Origin: Acidobacteriota bacterium
GTDB lineage: Bacteria; Acidobacteriota; Terriglobia; Terriglobales; Acidobacteriaceae
Direction: 5' to 3'
DNA length: 26,321 nucleotides
Assembly: GCA_003225595.1 (NCBI GenBank)
Contig: QIAR01000149.1
Span: forward strand, 1-26,321
The notes below the pieces were generated by a model that worked only from the letters and a program-made list of their open reading frames with translations, had not been told where the DNA came from and made no database searches. Position 1 is the stretch's first letter. Each line of letters opens with the position of its first letter. Position numbers and translations under genes: made by a program. Shown piece after piece: positions 7,421 through 14,389 of the stretch.

Positions 7421-7639
7421 TCATTTGTATCGATAGACGATGCGGCCGCGGTTCAGGTCGTAAGGCGAAAGCTCAACCGCGACCTTATCACCGGGCAGGA
7501 TGCGAATAAAATTCTTGCGCATTTTGCCGGAGACGTGCGCCAAGACCTGGTGCTTGTTTTCCAGTTCCACCCGGAACATAGCATTGGGCAGCGGCTCGAC
7601 CACCGTTGCCATGACCTCAATCGCGTCCTCTTTACTCAT
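7421..7639 (-). CDS. infA: Translation initiation factor IF-1
   Basis: IF-1 binds the 30S A site during initiation and helps IF-2 and IF-3 select the start. It is a 72-residue OB-fold protein, the standard length. Typical segments are MSKEDAIEVMATVVEPLPNA, FRVELENKHQVLAHVSGKMRKN and the ending VELSPYDLNRGRIVYRYK. The start is the ATG at 7639, decided by AAGGAG 3-8 bases upstream and by family alignment. An in-frame ORF extends 28 codons further but is not conserved. A near-copy of this ribosome-binding site plus start occurs 95 bases upstream (see the direct repeat). It lies between map and rpmJ, as usual. Confidence 0.98.
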   Translation of the reverse strand: MSKEDAIEVMATVVEPLPNAMFRVELENKHQVLAHVSGKMRKNFIRILPGDKVAVELSPYDLNRGRIVYRYK

Positions 7640-7648
7640 CGACTCCTT
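7630..7648 (-). repeat. infA: Direct repeat copy 2 (infA start region)
   Basis: On the minus strand AAGGAGTCGATGAGTAAAG. It matches 17 of 19 bases of the copy at 7725-7743. This copy is the functional infA ribosome-binding site and first codons. Confidence 0.85.
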
Positions 7649-7719
7649 AATACAGCGATTTGGGAGTTCCCTCGCTGGGCTCGGGACAGCAAATCCTTCG
7701 CCCACGCCTGCTGAACGCC

Positions 7720-7743
7720 TCAACCTTTACTCATGCACTCCTT
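7720..7743 (-). other. Direct repeat copy 1 with 4-codon mini-ORF upstream of infA
   Basis: On the minus strand 7743-7725 reads AAGGAGTGCATGAGTAAAG, 17 of 19 bases identical to the infA start region. Its ATG at 7734 opens the frame M-S-K-G-stop, ending at 7720. It therefore has a good Shine-Dalgarno and the infA first three codons, but stops at once. It may be a decayed duplicate left by an insertion or duplication, or a leader mini-ORF; the sequence alone does not decide. Confidence 0.6.
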
Positions 7744-7745
7744 GG

Positions 7746-7779
7746 AAATTCGGCCCTCGGTTGCCGATTCCCAGTTGCC
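7746..7779 (+). repeat. Degenerate heptamer array, GGTTGCC type
   Basis: GGTTGCC, GATTCCC and AGTTGCC follow in 7-base register in the map-infA gap. The units are degenerate relatives of the AGTTCTC type. Confidence 0.5.
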
Positions 7780-7829
7780 ACAAATGGGCTGAAATCCCAA
7801 CTCTCTTGCCTCGGTACAATCTGCGGCCC

Positions 7830-8582
7830 TCACTGCGTCAAAATTACCGGGCCATCTCTGGTGACGGCGACGCAGTGTTCGAAGTGAGCGCTGTAGCTGC
7901 CGTCGGCGGTGACAGCGGTCCACTTATCGCCTAAGAGACGAGCTTCCGGCTTTCCGTAATTCACCATAGGCTCGATGGCGATGACCATGCCTTGGCACAA
8001 TCGGGCACCCCGTCCTCGGGTACCAAAGTTTGGAACCTGCGGCTCTTCGTGCAGACGCGTGCCAATTCCGTGTCCAACGAACTCGCGAACCACGCTGAAG
8101 CCGTGAGCTTCGACGTATTCCTGCACCGCGGCGCCGACATCACCAACCGCGTTACCGATGCGTGCCTGATCAATCCCGCGGTAGAGCGCGGCTTCGGTCA
8201 CGGAGAGCAGCTTGCGCAGCTCCGGAGTAACATCCTCTCCCACGGGCACGGTAATGGCAGCGTCGCCATAATAGCCGTCGAGAACTACGCCACAATCGAC
8301 TGAGACGATATCGCCGGTTTTGAGCACCCGTTTTTCAGAAGGGATGCCGTGCACGATTTCCTCGTTCACTGAAGTGCAGAGCACGCAAGGATAATCGTAG
8401 TATCCCTTAAACGCGGGCTTCGCGCCCAAGTCTTTCATCTTCTGCTCGGCGGCGCGCTCAAGCTCCATGGTAGTCGCGCCGTGCACAACCAGCCTGCGAA
8501 CATCGTCGAGCACCTGGCGGACGACATGGCCGCTGCGCCGCATCTTCTCAATTTCCACTGTCGACTTGCAGACGATCGCCAT
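7830..8582 (-). CDS. map: Methionine aminopeptidase, type I
   Basis: Removes the N-terminal Met from nascent proteins, an essential cytoplasmic step. It is 250 residues, typical for type Ia. The five metal ligands are visible: Asp96 and Asp107 (DCG and GYYGDAAITVPVG), His171 (GHGIGTRLHEEP), Glu204 (AIEPMVN) and Glu235 (HFEHCVAVT). The substrate-side His79 (EEIVHGIP) is also present. AGGAG of its ribosome-binding site overlaps the adk stop codon, and the two genes are 4 bases apart, so they are surely co-translated. It precedes infA, which is the common spc-operon tail order. Confidence 0.98.
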   Translation of the reverse strand: MAIVCKSTVEIEKMRRSGHVVRQVLDDVRRLVVHGATTMELERAAEQKMKDLGAKPAFKGYYDYPCVLCTSVNEEIVHGIPSEKRVLKTGDIVSVDCGVVLDGYYGDAAITVPVGEDVTPELRKLLSVTEAALYRGIDQARIGNAVGDVGAAVQEYVEAHGFSVVREFVGHGIGTRLHEEPQVPNFGTRGRGARLCQGMVIAIEPMVNYGKPEARLLGDKWTAVTADGSYSAHFEHCVAVTRDGPVILTQ

Positions 8583-8586
8583 TCTC

Positions 8587-9318
8587 CTAAGCGCCGGAAG
8601 CAGGTTTGCCTGCCTCCACGGCGCTATGATCCTCGATCACGCGGACGACCTGGGCGGTGACATCCTCTACGGGCAGATCTCCGTTCACAGAAACCAGCCG
8701 CCCCTTGCGCTCATAGTAGTCCGCCACAGGCCGGGTCTGCGCCTGGTAGGCGGCCAGACGCTCGACGATCACTTCCTCGCGGTCGTCATTGCGAGTGACC
8801 AGCCTGGATCCGTCAACATCACAGAGTTCGTCGACGCGGGGTGGCTGGGAGTGGACGTTGTAGATCCGTCCACAGGTTTGGCAGGAACGCCGCCCGGTGA
8901 GCCGGAGCAACAATTGATTATAATCCACGTCGATACGGATCACAATCGGCAGGCACTTGCCACGATGCGCGTTGTCAAAGAACTCATGCTCGAAGAATGC
9001 ATCGAGCCATCCTGCCTGTGCCGCGGTGCGCGGAAAACCGTCGAGGATGAAGCCGCGCTCGCAGTCCGCCTGGCGGAGCCGGGACGCGACCATGTCACAA
9101 ACCAGGTCATCGGGCACCAACTCGCCCCGTGCCATAATGGACTTGGCCTGCATGCCTAGTCTGGTGCCGCGGACCACATTGTCACGCAGGATGTCTCCAG
9201 TGGAGATCTGCGGAATTCCGTAACGTTCGGCAATCCGTTTGGCCTGCGTCCCTTTGCCAGCACCTGGTGGTCCGACCAGGATCAAAGGCCCGACAGTGCG
9301 GGAATTTTCCTCCGTCAT
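8587..9318 (-). CDS. adk: Adenylate kinase, zinc-lid form
   Basis: Catalyses ATP + AMP to 2 ADP in the cytoplasm. The P-loop GPPGAGKGT is at residues 16-24; the AMP-site segments are ISTGDILRDNV and FILDGFPRT. The LID has Cys146, Cys149, Cys166 and Asp169, the CXXC...CXXD pattern seen in zinc-containing adenylate kinases. It is 243 residues, longer than the usual ~215, with an extra N-terminal MTEENSRTV and a C-terminal VEAGKPASGA. The ATG at 9318 has only a GGGGCTAA purine run upstream. It lies between secY and map, the standard place, but behind a repeat-filled 224-base gap. Confidence 0.97.
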   Translation of the reverse strand: MTEENSRTVGPLILVGPPGAGKGTQAKRIAERYGIPQISTGDILRDNVVRGTRLGMQAKSIMARGELVPDDLVCDMVASRLRQADCERGFILDGFPRTAAQAGWLDAFFEHEFFDNAHRGKCLPIVIRIDVDYNQLLLRLTGRRSCQTCGRIYNVHSQPPRVDELCDVDGSRLVTRNDDREEVIVERLAAYQAQTRPVADYYERKGRLVSVNGDLPVEDVTAQVVRVIEDHSAVEAGKPASGA

Positions 9319-9340
9319 TAAGTTAGCCCCTGCCTCACCT

Positions 9341-9360
9341 CAGGGGCTAAAAAGCCCCTG
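9341..9360. repeat. Perfect TAAA-class hairpin repeat
   Basis: CAGGGGCT and AGCCCCTG pair fully over 8 bases around AAAA. It lies in the secY-adk gap, just upstream of adk. Two relatives follow at 9433 and 9465. Confidence 0.8.
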
Positions 9361-9432
9361 TTTCTCTTAATCCGGAATGCAGCGCCAGAGCGCTGCCTCG
9401 CACAAAAGCAAAGTTCCTGCTCGTAGCCTCAG

Positions 9433-9444
9433 GGGCTAAAGCCC
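9433..9444. repeat. TAAA-loop hairpin repeat
   Basis: GGGC-TAAA-GCCC, preceded by GCCTCAG as in the copy at 9341. It is in the secY-adk gap. Confidence 0.6.
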
Positions 9445-9464
9445 ATCCCATCCACGTCCGGAAC

Positions 9465-9482
9465 GCGGGCCTAAAGGCCCGC
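9465..9482. repeat. Perfect TAAA-loop hairpin repeat
   Basis: GCGGGCC-TAAA-GGCCCGC, a 7-base perfect stem. It shares the loop but not the stem sequence with its neighbours, in the secY-adk gap. Confidence 0.8.
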
Positions 9483-9542
9483 TCTTCCACGCGACAATCC
9501 GCTTCAGCGACCATCCCGCTCTTTCACGCGACAATAGGACTT

Positions 9543-10934
9543 CTATGACCAGGTGCGGCGGCCGCGGATGCGTCCGCTACGTGGCGTGAATCCGTCGTAG
9601 TGACGCATGATCAGCTGCGCCTCGATCTGCGTGACCGTATCCATGGCAACACCGACTACGATCAGGAGGGAAGTGCCGCCAAAGTAAAAATTTACTCCCA
9701 AGCCGTTGGTGACCCACGCGGGCAATCGCTCAAACCAAGCGCCCACCGCTCCTGGCAGGTGGTTCAGGTGAATGCCAGCAATCATCCACTCCGGGATGAA
9801 CGAGATGATGATCAGGTACAACGCCCCCACCAAGGTAATTCGGGTCAAGACCTCATTAATATAATCGGAAGTGCGCTTACCCGGACGAATGCCGGGAATG
9901 AACCCGCCGTACTTCCTCATGTTGTCCGCAACCTCGTTGGGGTTAAAGACGATCGACACGTAGAAATACGCGAAGAAGATGATGCCGACGGCGTACAGCA
10001 ACGTGTAGAGTGGCTCACCCCAGCCCAGCGCGTGCATCAGTCCACCGAAATAACGGTTCTCCCGCAGGGGATAGCCGATAGTCTGAGGAAGCGTCAGAAT
10101 CGAGGACGCAAAAATAACCGGCATGACCCCGCCGGCATTGACGCGAAGCGGCAGGTGGGTGGATTGTCCGCCCATGACCTTGCGCCCGACAACACGTTTG
10201 GCGTACTGCACCGGAATGCGACGCTCGCTGCGTTCGACATACACGATGAAGGCCACCACCACAATCATCAGGGCGATCAGAATGAGCATGGCCGGCGCAG
10301 TAAAGGCGCCCCAAGCGTCGGTGCGAACCTTGTCATAGAGATCGGCGACGCCACGCGGCAATCCTACGACAATGCCCGCGAAGATCAGCAGCGACATGCC
10401 GTTCCCGACACCGCGCTCCGTAATCTGTTCGCCCAACCACATGATGAACGCGCTGCCAGTGGTGAGCGTGAGCATGGTCATCAAGCGGAAGCCCCAGCCG
10501 GGGTTGACGACGAAATCTCCGCCACTCTTTTCCAGGCCGATCGCAATCCCAAACGATTGAATCGAGCTCAGCACCACGGTGAGATAGCGCGTCCATTGAG
10601 TAATTTTCTTGCGGCCGAGTTCGCCTTCTTTCTGCAGCTTGGCCAATGGCTCATAGACCACGGTCAGAAGCTGCAGGATAATCGAAGCGGTGATGTAGGG
10701 CATGATACCCAAGGCGAAGATGGTCATCCGCTTGAGCTGACCGCCGCTGAATAAATCCACGAACCCGAGAAACGTGCCCCGGTTCTGTTCAAAGAACTGC
10801 TGCAGTCTGTCGGCATTGATACCAGGAGTGGGGATGTGGCCGCCGAAACGGTACACCGCCAACAGCGCGAGCGTGAACAGGATGCGCCTTCGGAGATCCG
10901 GGATACGAAAGATGTTGGCCAGTTTTTCAAACAT
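9543..10934 (-). CDS. secY: Preprotein translocase channel subunit SecY
   Basis: SecY is the protein-conducting channel of the Sec translocon in the inner membrane. It is 463 residues with about ten hydrophobic helices. The SecY signature is seen around residues 63-90 (SGGQLKRMTIFALGIMPYI, then IILQLL), and the cytoplasmic loop ERSERRIPVQYAKRVVGRK precedes the later helices. FNPNEVADNMRKYGGFIPGIRPG marks the loop near helix 9. The ATG at 10934 directly abuts the rplO stop (TAAATG), so the two are translationally coupled. The order rplO-secY-adk is standard for spc operons. Confidence 0.98.
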   Translation of the reverse strand: MFEKLANIFRIPDLRRRILFTLALLAVYRFGGHIPTPGINADRLQQFFEQNRGTFLGFVDLFSGGQLKRMTIFALGIMPYITASIILQLLTVVYEPLAKLQKEGELGRKKITQWTRYLTVVLSSIQSFGIAIGLEKSGGDFVVNPGWGFRLMTMLTLTTGSAFIMWLGEQITERGVGNGMSLLIFAGIVVGLPRGVADLYDKVRTDAWGAFTAPAMLILIALMIVVVAFIVYVERSERRIPVQYAKRVVGRKVMGGQSTHLPLRVNAGGVMPVIFASSILTLPQTIGYPLRENRYFGGLMHALGWGEPLYTLLYAVGIIFFAYFYVSIVFNPNEVADNMRKYGGFIPGIRPGKRTSDYINEVLTRITLVGALYLIIISFIPEWMIAGIHLNHLPGAVGAWFERLPAWVTNGLGVNFYFGGTSLLIVVGVAMDTVTQIEAQLIMRHYDGFTPRSGRIRGRRTWS

Positions 10935-11372
10935 TTACTGCAAGACCTCGAACTTGCCACCCGCCTTGGTGATCTTTTCTTGAGCGGATTTAGAGAATTT
11001 GTGAGCCTGCACGGTGATCGCGGTCGTGAGTTCGCCGTCACCGAGAACCTTGACTGGGTGTTTCGTTTTGATGACTCCGGCTTTGCGCAGCACATCGGGA
11101 GTGATCGCCGTTTCACCGAGGGCCGCCAGCTTCTCCAGGTTCACGATGTTGAATTCTTTACGGAAAATATTGGTGAAGCCGCGCTTGGGCATGCGGCGGT
11201 GCAGGGGCATCTGGCCGCCTTCAAAACCACGCATCATGCGTGAGCCGCTGCGGGAGCGCTGGCCTTTGTGGCCACGGGTGGAGGTCTTACCCATGCCTGA
11301 GCCCATCCCGCGTCCCACCCGCTTTTTGTTTTCCGAGGCTTTTTTCGGTGCCCGAATATTGGAGAGATTCAT
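10935..11372 (-). CDS. rplO: 50S ribosomal protein L15 (uL15)
   Basis: uL15 binds 23S rRNA and helps late 50S assembly. It is 145 residues, normal length. Landmarks are MNLSNIRAPKKA, the Gly/Arg/Lys-rich RGMGSGMGKTSTRGHKGQRSR, the GFEGGQMPLHRRMPKRGF segment and a C-terminal HKFSKSAQEKITKAGGKFEV. The gene ends exactly where secY begins and follows rpmD after 80 bases. The standard gene order and motifs make the call secure. Confidence 0.98.
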   Translation of the reverse strand: MNLSNIRAPKKASENKKRVGRGMGSGMGKTSTRGHKGQRSRSGSRMMRGFEGGQMPLHRRMPKRGFTNIFRKEFNIVNLEKLAALGETAITPDVLRKAGVIKTKHPVKVLGDGELTTAITVQAHKFSKSAQEKITKAGGKFEVLQ

Positions 11373-11394
11373 AGCTAAATTCCGTCTACCTCAG

Positions 11395-11408
11395 GGGCTT
11401 TTAAGCCC
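11395..11408. repeat. Hairpin repeat, CAGGGGCT type
   Basis: GGGCTT and AAGCCC pair around TT, preceded by CTCAG as in the copy at 9341. It lies in the rpmD-rplO gap. Confidence 0.55.
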
Positions 11409-11425
11409 TAACTTGGTTTTGTGTC

Positions 11426-11446
11426 GGCACGGCTAAAGCCATGCCC
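11426..11446. repeat. TAAA-loop hairpin repeat
   Basis: GGCACGGC-TAAA-GCCATGCC plus C. It is the third copy of the GGCAC-type hairpin (others at 4060 and 6216), with a GC inner pair instead of AT. It lies a few bases past the rpmD stop. Confidence 0.75.
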
Positions 11447-11452
11447 TCTTCT

Positions 11453-11653
11453 TTACTGCTGAACGATTTCGACCAGGTGAGGCACTTTGGCCACCATGCC
11501 GCGAATGCCAGGCGTGTCCGGACGCTCGATCACCTGATTCAGCCGCGTGAAGCCCAGGCCCTTGATCACCAGCTTATGTTTTTCCGGAGAACAGATCGCG
11601 GAGCGCACCCATTTGAGGTGGAGCTTACCATCCTTATTTGATCTTTTAGCCAT
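11453..11653 (-). CDS. rpmD: 50S ribosomal protein L30 (uL30)
   Basis: Small large-subunit protein uL30, not found in every bacterium. It has 66 residues, slightly over the usual ~60. Typical segments are LKWVRSAICSPEKHKLVIKGLGFTRLNQ and RPDTPGIRGMVAKVPHLVEI. The CGAGGAATC purine run lies about 10 bases before the ATG at 11653. It sits between rpsE and rplO as expected. Confidence 0.96.
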   Translation of the reverse strand: MAKRSNKDGKLHLKWVRSAICSPEKHKLVIKGLGFTRLNQVIERPDTPGIRGMVAKVPHLVEIVQQ

Positions 11654-11674
11654 TGTTGCGATTCCTCGTAATTG

Positions 11675-11698
11675 AGTGGCCAGTGTCCAGTGGCCAGT
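11675..11698 (+). repeat. Heptamer array, TGGCCAG type
   Basis: Three exact-register units at 11677-11697: TGGCCAG, TGTCCAG, TGGCCAG. It is in the rpsE-rpmD gap, about 20 bases upstream of the rpmD start. Confidence 0.8.
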
Positions 11699-11758
11699 AC
11701 ATCGGGCTAACGCGTCTTCTCTTACATTCCGAACGGCACCACTAGAGTTGTCCCCTGC

Positions 11759-12268
11759 CTATAACTCTTCGACTGACTTGCCGCGCAGGGCGGCGACGTG
11801 GTTCTTGTTCTTCAGCTTCTTCAGGGCGTCAAAGGTTGCTTTGACCACGTTATGGGGGTTGGTCGTGCCGATGGATTTGGTCAGGACATTCTGAATCCCA
11901 GCCGAAGTCATCACTGCGCGCACGGCCCCCCCGGCAATTACGCCAGTGCCTTCCGGGGCGGGTTTAAGCAGCACCATACCCGAGCCGAACCTTCCCAACA
12001 CAGTATGCGGTATGGTGGTCTGGGTGAGGTTGACCCTGAACAGATTTTTCTTGGCCGACTCAATTCCCTTGCGGATAGCCTGAGGAACTTCCTTCGCCTT
12101 TCCGGAACCGAACCCAACGACGGCAGCAGCGGGATCGCCGACCACGACCAGTGCGGCGAAAGAGAGATTCTTGCCTCCCTTGACGACTTTGGTTACGCGG
12201 TTGATGGAAACAACCTGGTCCTTGAGCTGGAACTGTCCCGCATCGAGCCTCTTCGTGACTGTTGGCAT
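11759..12268 (-). CDS. rpsE: 30S ribosomal protein S5 (uS5)
   Basis: uS5 lies at the mRNA entry side of the 30S subunit and affects decoding accuracy. It is 169 residues. The double-stranded-RNA-binding-like N-terminal domain shows LKDQVVSINRVTKVVKGGKNLSFAALVVVGD, then GFGSGKAKEVPQAIRKGIESAKKNL. The C-terminal domain has GTGVIAGGAVRAVMTSAGIQNVLTKSIGTTNPHNVVKAT. The ATG at 12268 has GAGAGTAAAGG just upstream. It lies between rplR and rpmD as in most spc operons. Confidence 0.98.
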   Translation of the reverse strand: MPTVTKRLDAGQFQLKDQVVSINRVTKVVKGGKNLSFAALVVVGDPAAAVVGFGSGKAKEVPQAIRKGIESAKKNLFRVNLTQTTIPHTVLGRFGSGMVLLKPAPEGTGVIAGGAVRAVMTSAGIQNVLTKSIGTTNPHNVVKATFDALKKLKNKNHVAALRGKSVEEL

Positions 12269-12332
12269 CCTTTACTCTCGTTTCTTTCAGCTCTGCTCGA
12301 TGGCAGAGATCACATAAATGTTGAGACATCGC

Positions 12333-12383
12333 CGAAGCTTCGCTCGGCCGCACAGCCGAGGGCGCGCTGCCCTATGCGGTCCT
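12333..12383. repeat. Decayed copy of the GGACAGCCG element
   Basis: CGAAGCTTCGCTCGG, CACAGCCGAGG and CCCTATGCGGTCCT align with the element at 5384-5433 after small gaps. The palindrome is partly lost here. It is in the rplR-rpsE gap. Confidence 0.65.
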
Positions 12384-12417
12384 TGCAAAGGTCAGACCCG
12401 GCGCCACACGAACCCAG

Positions 12418-12783
12418 TTAGAACTGTAACCCGCCTTCGCGAGCGGCGTCGGCCAGGGCTTTGACGCGACCGTGATAGATGTAACCGCCACGATCGAAGA
12501 CGACTTTCGTGATTCTCTTTGCCTTGGCGCGCTCGGCAATGTTCTTGCCGACTGTTTTCGCCGCCGCCACGTTTCCGCCAGTGCTGCGCTCGCTTTTCTT
12601 TCCTTCCGCGGTGCTGGCAGAGACGAGGGTCACGCCTTTCAAGTCGTCCACCAGTTGGGCGTAGATATGGTTGAGCGAACGATATACGTTCAGGCGCGGC
12701 CGCTCGGCTGTGCCGAGGACTTTCTTGCGAATGCGGTCATGCACGCGCTGCCGTGTTGCGTTCTTTCCCAATCGCGTTAACAT
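12418..12783 (-). CDS. rplR: 50S ribosomal protein L18 (uL18)
   Basis: uL18 binds 5S rRNA with uL5 and uL25 to form the central protuberance. It is 121 residues, typical. The segments RQRVHDRIRKKVLGTAERPRLNVYRSLNHIYAQ and GNVAAAKTVGKNIAERAKAKRITKVVFDRGGYIYHGRVKALADAAREGGL are diagnostic. The ATG at 12783 is preceded by GAAGGAAAG about 10 bases away. It sits between rplF and rpsE. Confidence 0.97.
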   Translation of the reverse strand: MLTRLGKNATRQRVHDRIRKKVLGTAERPRLNVYRSLNHIYAQLVDDLKGVTLVSASTAEGKKSERSTGGNVAAAKTVGKNIAERAKAKRITKVVFDRGGYIYHGRVKALADAAREGGLQF

Positions 12784-12919
12784 TCGTGTTCTTTCCTTCG
12801 TCTCGGGTTTCCATACCGGCTTGGCGCTACTCGCCAGTTTCGTTCAGATTCGCGCCAGATCCCTCGCGGGATAAGGCCGCGCAGCATGACATCGCAGGGC
12901 TCACGCCTTGCAAACCGCA

Positions 12920-13459
12920 TCACTTAGCTCCCGTTTTTCCGACCTTCTTCTTCAGGCGCTCGCCAGCGTAGCGCACACCCTTGTTCTTGTATGGATCGGG
13001 CGGACGCAAGGAGCGCATTTCGGCGGCTACTTGCCCAACCTTTTGGCGGTCAATGCCGCTGATCGCCAACTTCGTCTGCTTGGGATCGATAGCCACTTCA
13101 ACGCCGGAGGGCAATGGGTACTCGATCGGGTGCGAGTATCCGAGACTGAACACCACCGTACCCTTACCCTTCATTTCTGCGCGGTAGCCGATGCCGACGA
13201 TTTCCAGTTCTTTGGTCCAGCCTTTTGTGACACCTTCGACGGCGTTGTTCACAAGTGCGCGGGCGAGTCCGTGGACAGCTGCCTGTGAGTCATTTTCACG
13301 GATGGCCACTAGGTGACCATCCTGTTGCTCCACGCGAATCCCGCGGGGCAGTAGCGTATCCAGTTTCCCCTTGGGCCCTTGCACAGCGACCGTGCGGTCT
13401 TCGATTTTGACTGTCACTCCCTTGGGGAGCGGGATAGGTTTCTTTCCAATTCGTGACAT
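12920..13459 (-). CDS. rplF: 50S ribosomal protein L6 (uL6)
   Basis: uL6 contacts 23S rRNA near the sarcin-ricin loop, where elongation factors bind. It is 179 residues, typical. It begins MSRIGKKPIPLPKGVTV and shows GPKGKLDTLLP, VEGVTKGWTKELEIVGIGYRAEMKGK and the second-domain ending RPPDPYKNKGVRYAGERLKKKVGK. The start codon at 13459 is followed upstream by a heptamer array beginning 3 bases away, with only GAG elements as a ribosome-binding site. It lies between rpsH and rplR. Confidence 0.98.
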   Translation of the reverse strand: MSRIGKKPIPLPKGVTVKIEDRTVAVQGPKGKLDTLLPRGIRVEQQDGHLVAIRENDSQAAVHGLARALVNNAVEGVTKGWTKELEIVGIGYRAEMKGKGTVVFSLGYSHPIEYPLPSGVEVAIDPKQTKLAISGIDRQKVGQVAAEMRSLRPPDPYKNKGVRYAGERLKKKVGKTGAK

Positions 13460-13462
13460 AGC

Positions 13463-13492
13463 AGTCTCAGTTCTCAGGTGCCAGTCCTCAGT
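13463..13492 (+). repeat. Heptamer array, AGTTCTC type
   Basis: AGTCTC, AGTTCTC, AGGTGCC, AGTCCTC in near-7-base register. It begins 3 bases before the rplF ATG on the opposite strand. Confidence 0.75.
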
Positions 13493-13522
13493 CGCAGGCC
13501 GCGAACCGCCTGCGCCCTGGCA

Positions 13523-13921
13523 TTACCAAACCTCGCAGAGGAGTTCACCGCCGACGCCTTCCCTGCGCGCCTGGCGTCCAGTCATCACGCCGCGTGGCGT
13601 CGTGAGGATGTTGATGCCCAGTCCTCCGAGGACGCGGGGAATCTCACTGCGGCGCACGTATACCCGGCAGCCGGGGCGCGACACGCGGGCGACATTCGAA
13701 ATCGCCGCTTCATTATCGGACCCGTACTTCAGGTAAATACGGACAACCTTGTGGCCTTCCTCTTCCGTAGCCTTGTAGTTGGCGATGTAACCCTCTTCTT
13801 TCAAGATGCGGGCGATCTCCAGCTTCAGATTGGAAGCGGGGACATCCACTTTCTGGTGCCTCGCGCGAATGGCATTGCGGATTCGCGCCAGCATGTCTGC
13901 GACCGGATCGGTCAACCTCAT
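13523..13921 (-). CDS. rpsH: 30S ribosomal protein S8 (uS8)
   Basis: uS8 binds 16S rRNA helix 21 in the central domain, and in E. coli it represses spc-operon translation. It is 132 residues when started at the ATG at 13921 (MRLTDPVADMLARIRNA). That start is decided by GAGGAG about 9 bases upstream and by family alignment; the frame stays open 31 codons further but that stretch is not conserved. Landmarks: KLEIARILKEEGYI, RVSRPGCRVYVRRSEIPRVLGGLGI and the ending GVMTGRQARREGVGGELLCEVW. It lies between rpsN and rplF. Confidence 0.97.
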   Translation of the reverse strand: MRLTDPVADMLARIRNAIRARHQKVDVPASNLKLEIARILKEEGYIANYKATEEEGHKVVRIYLKYGSDNEAAISNVARVSRPGCRVYVRRSEIPRVLGGLGINILTTPRGVMTGRQARREGVGGELLCEVW

Positions 13922-14073
13922 GTTTTGCTTCTCCTCAAGTCGCCCGTTTGCTTCGGCCCAGTTGCGTTCTTTGGACCGAAGAACCTGCGACGACCTTGTT
14001 TCACCGCGCGACACCGCATTTCATGTGCTGCGCGGGTCTTGCGTGTAGCCTGCGCGAAGGCGGGCGTGCTTAC

Positions 14074-14295
14074 CTACCACGACGACTTGGAAACGCCCGG
14101 GATCTCCCCACGCAGCGCCAGACCCCGGAAGCAGAGTCGGCAGATGCCGAACTTGCGCAAATAGCCGCGCGGGCGTCCGCAGATCTTGCAGCGGTTGTGC
14201 TTGCGTGAAGAAAACTTCAGCTTCGGTTGCTTGCCACGCGCCTTATCAAACTTCTCCTGGATCTTTGCGTCCTTGACTCGTTTTGCTGTAGTCAA
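14074..14295 (-). CDS. rpsN: 30S ribosomal protein S14, zinc type (uS14)
   Basis: uS14 lies in the 30S head. This is the short zinc-binding form, with Cys36, Cys39, Cys52 and Cys55 in RCKICGRPRGYLRKFGICRLC and the ending LALRGEIPGVSKSSW. At 73 residues it is 12 longer than the usual 61. I start it at TTG 14295 (MTTAKRVKDAK) because AGGAG lies about 10 bases upstream and the frame contains no ATG nearer than the intergenic repeat zone. That AGGAG is itself a unit of a heptamer array. It lies between rplE and rpsH. Confidence 0.92.
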   Translation of the reverse strand: MTTAKRVKDAKIQEKFDKARGKQPKLKFSSRKHNRCKICGRPRGYLRKFGICRLCFRGLALRGEIPGVSKSSW

Positions 14296-14302
14296 TTTAC
14301 TT

Positions 14303-14325
14303 TTAGCTCCTAGCTTGTAACTTGC
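14303..14325 (+). repeat. Heptamer array, AGCTCCT type
   Basis: AGCTCCT, AGCTTGT, AACTTGC in 7-base register. Read on the rpsN strand the first unit is AGGAGCT, which supplies the rpsN Shine-Dalgarno. Confidence 0.65.
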
Positions 14326-14342
14326 GCCGGCGTCACGCCGGC
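14326..14342. repeat. Hairpin GCCGGCG-TCA-CGCCGGC
   Basis: A perfect 7-base stem with a 3-base loop in the rplE-rpsN gap. The neighbouring GC-rich bases (GGCTGTCCGGCGGCC) look related to the palindromic elements elsewhere in the window. Confidence 0.65.
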
Positions 14343-14371
14343 TGTCCGGCGGCCATCCTGCCCGCCACGGG

Positions 14372-14388
14372 GCCGCCACGATGGCGGC
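14372..14388. repeat. Hairpin GCCGCCA-CGA-TGGCGGC
   Basis: A perfect 7-base stem that starts one base after the rplE stop on the minus strand. No T-run follows, so it is not a clear terminator. Confidence 0.65.
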
Positions 14389-14389
14389 G

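Noticed and set aside
7640..7723. Longer IF-1 with 28 extra N-terminal residues
   Set aside because: AAGGAG lies directly before the ATG at 7639 and the 72-residue form has the family length.
9600..10754. Plus-strand open frame of 384 codons opposite secY
   Set aside because: Gln/His/Asp-rich shadow of secY with no hydrophobic or domain features.
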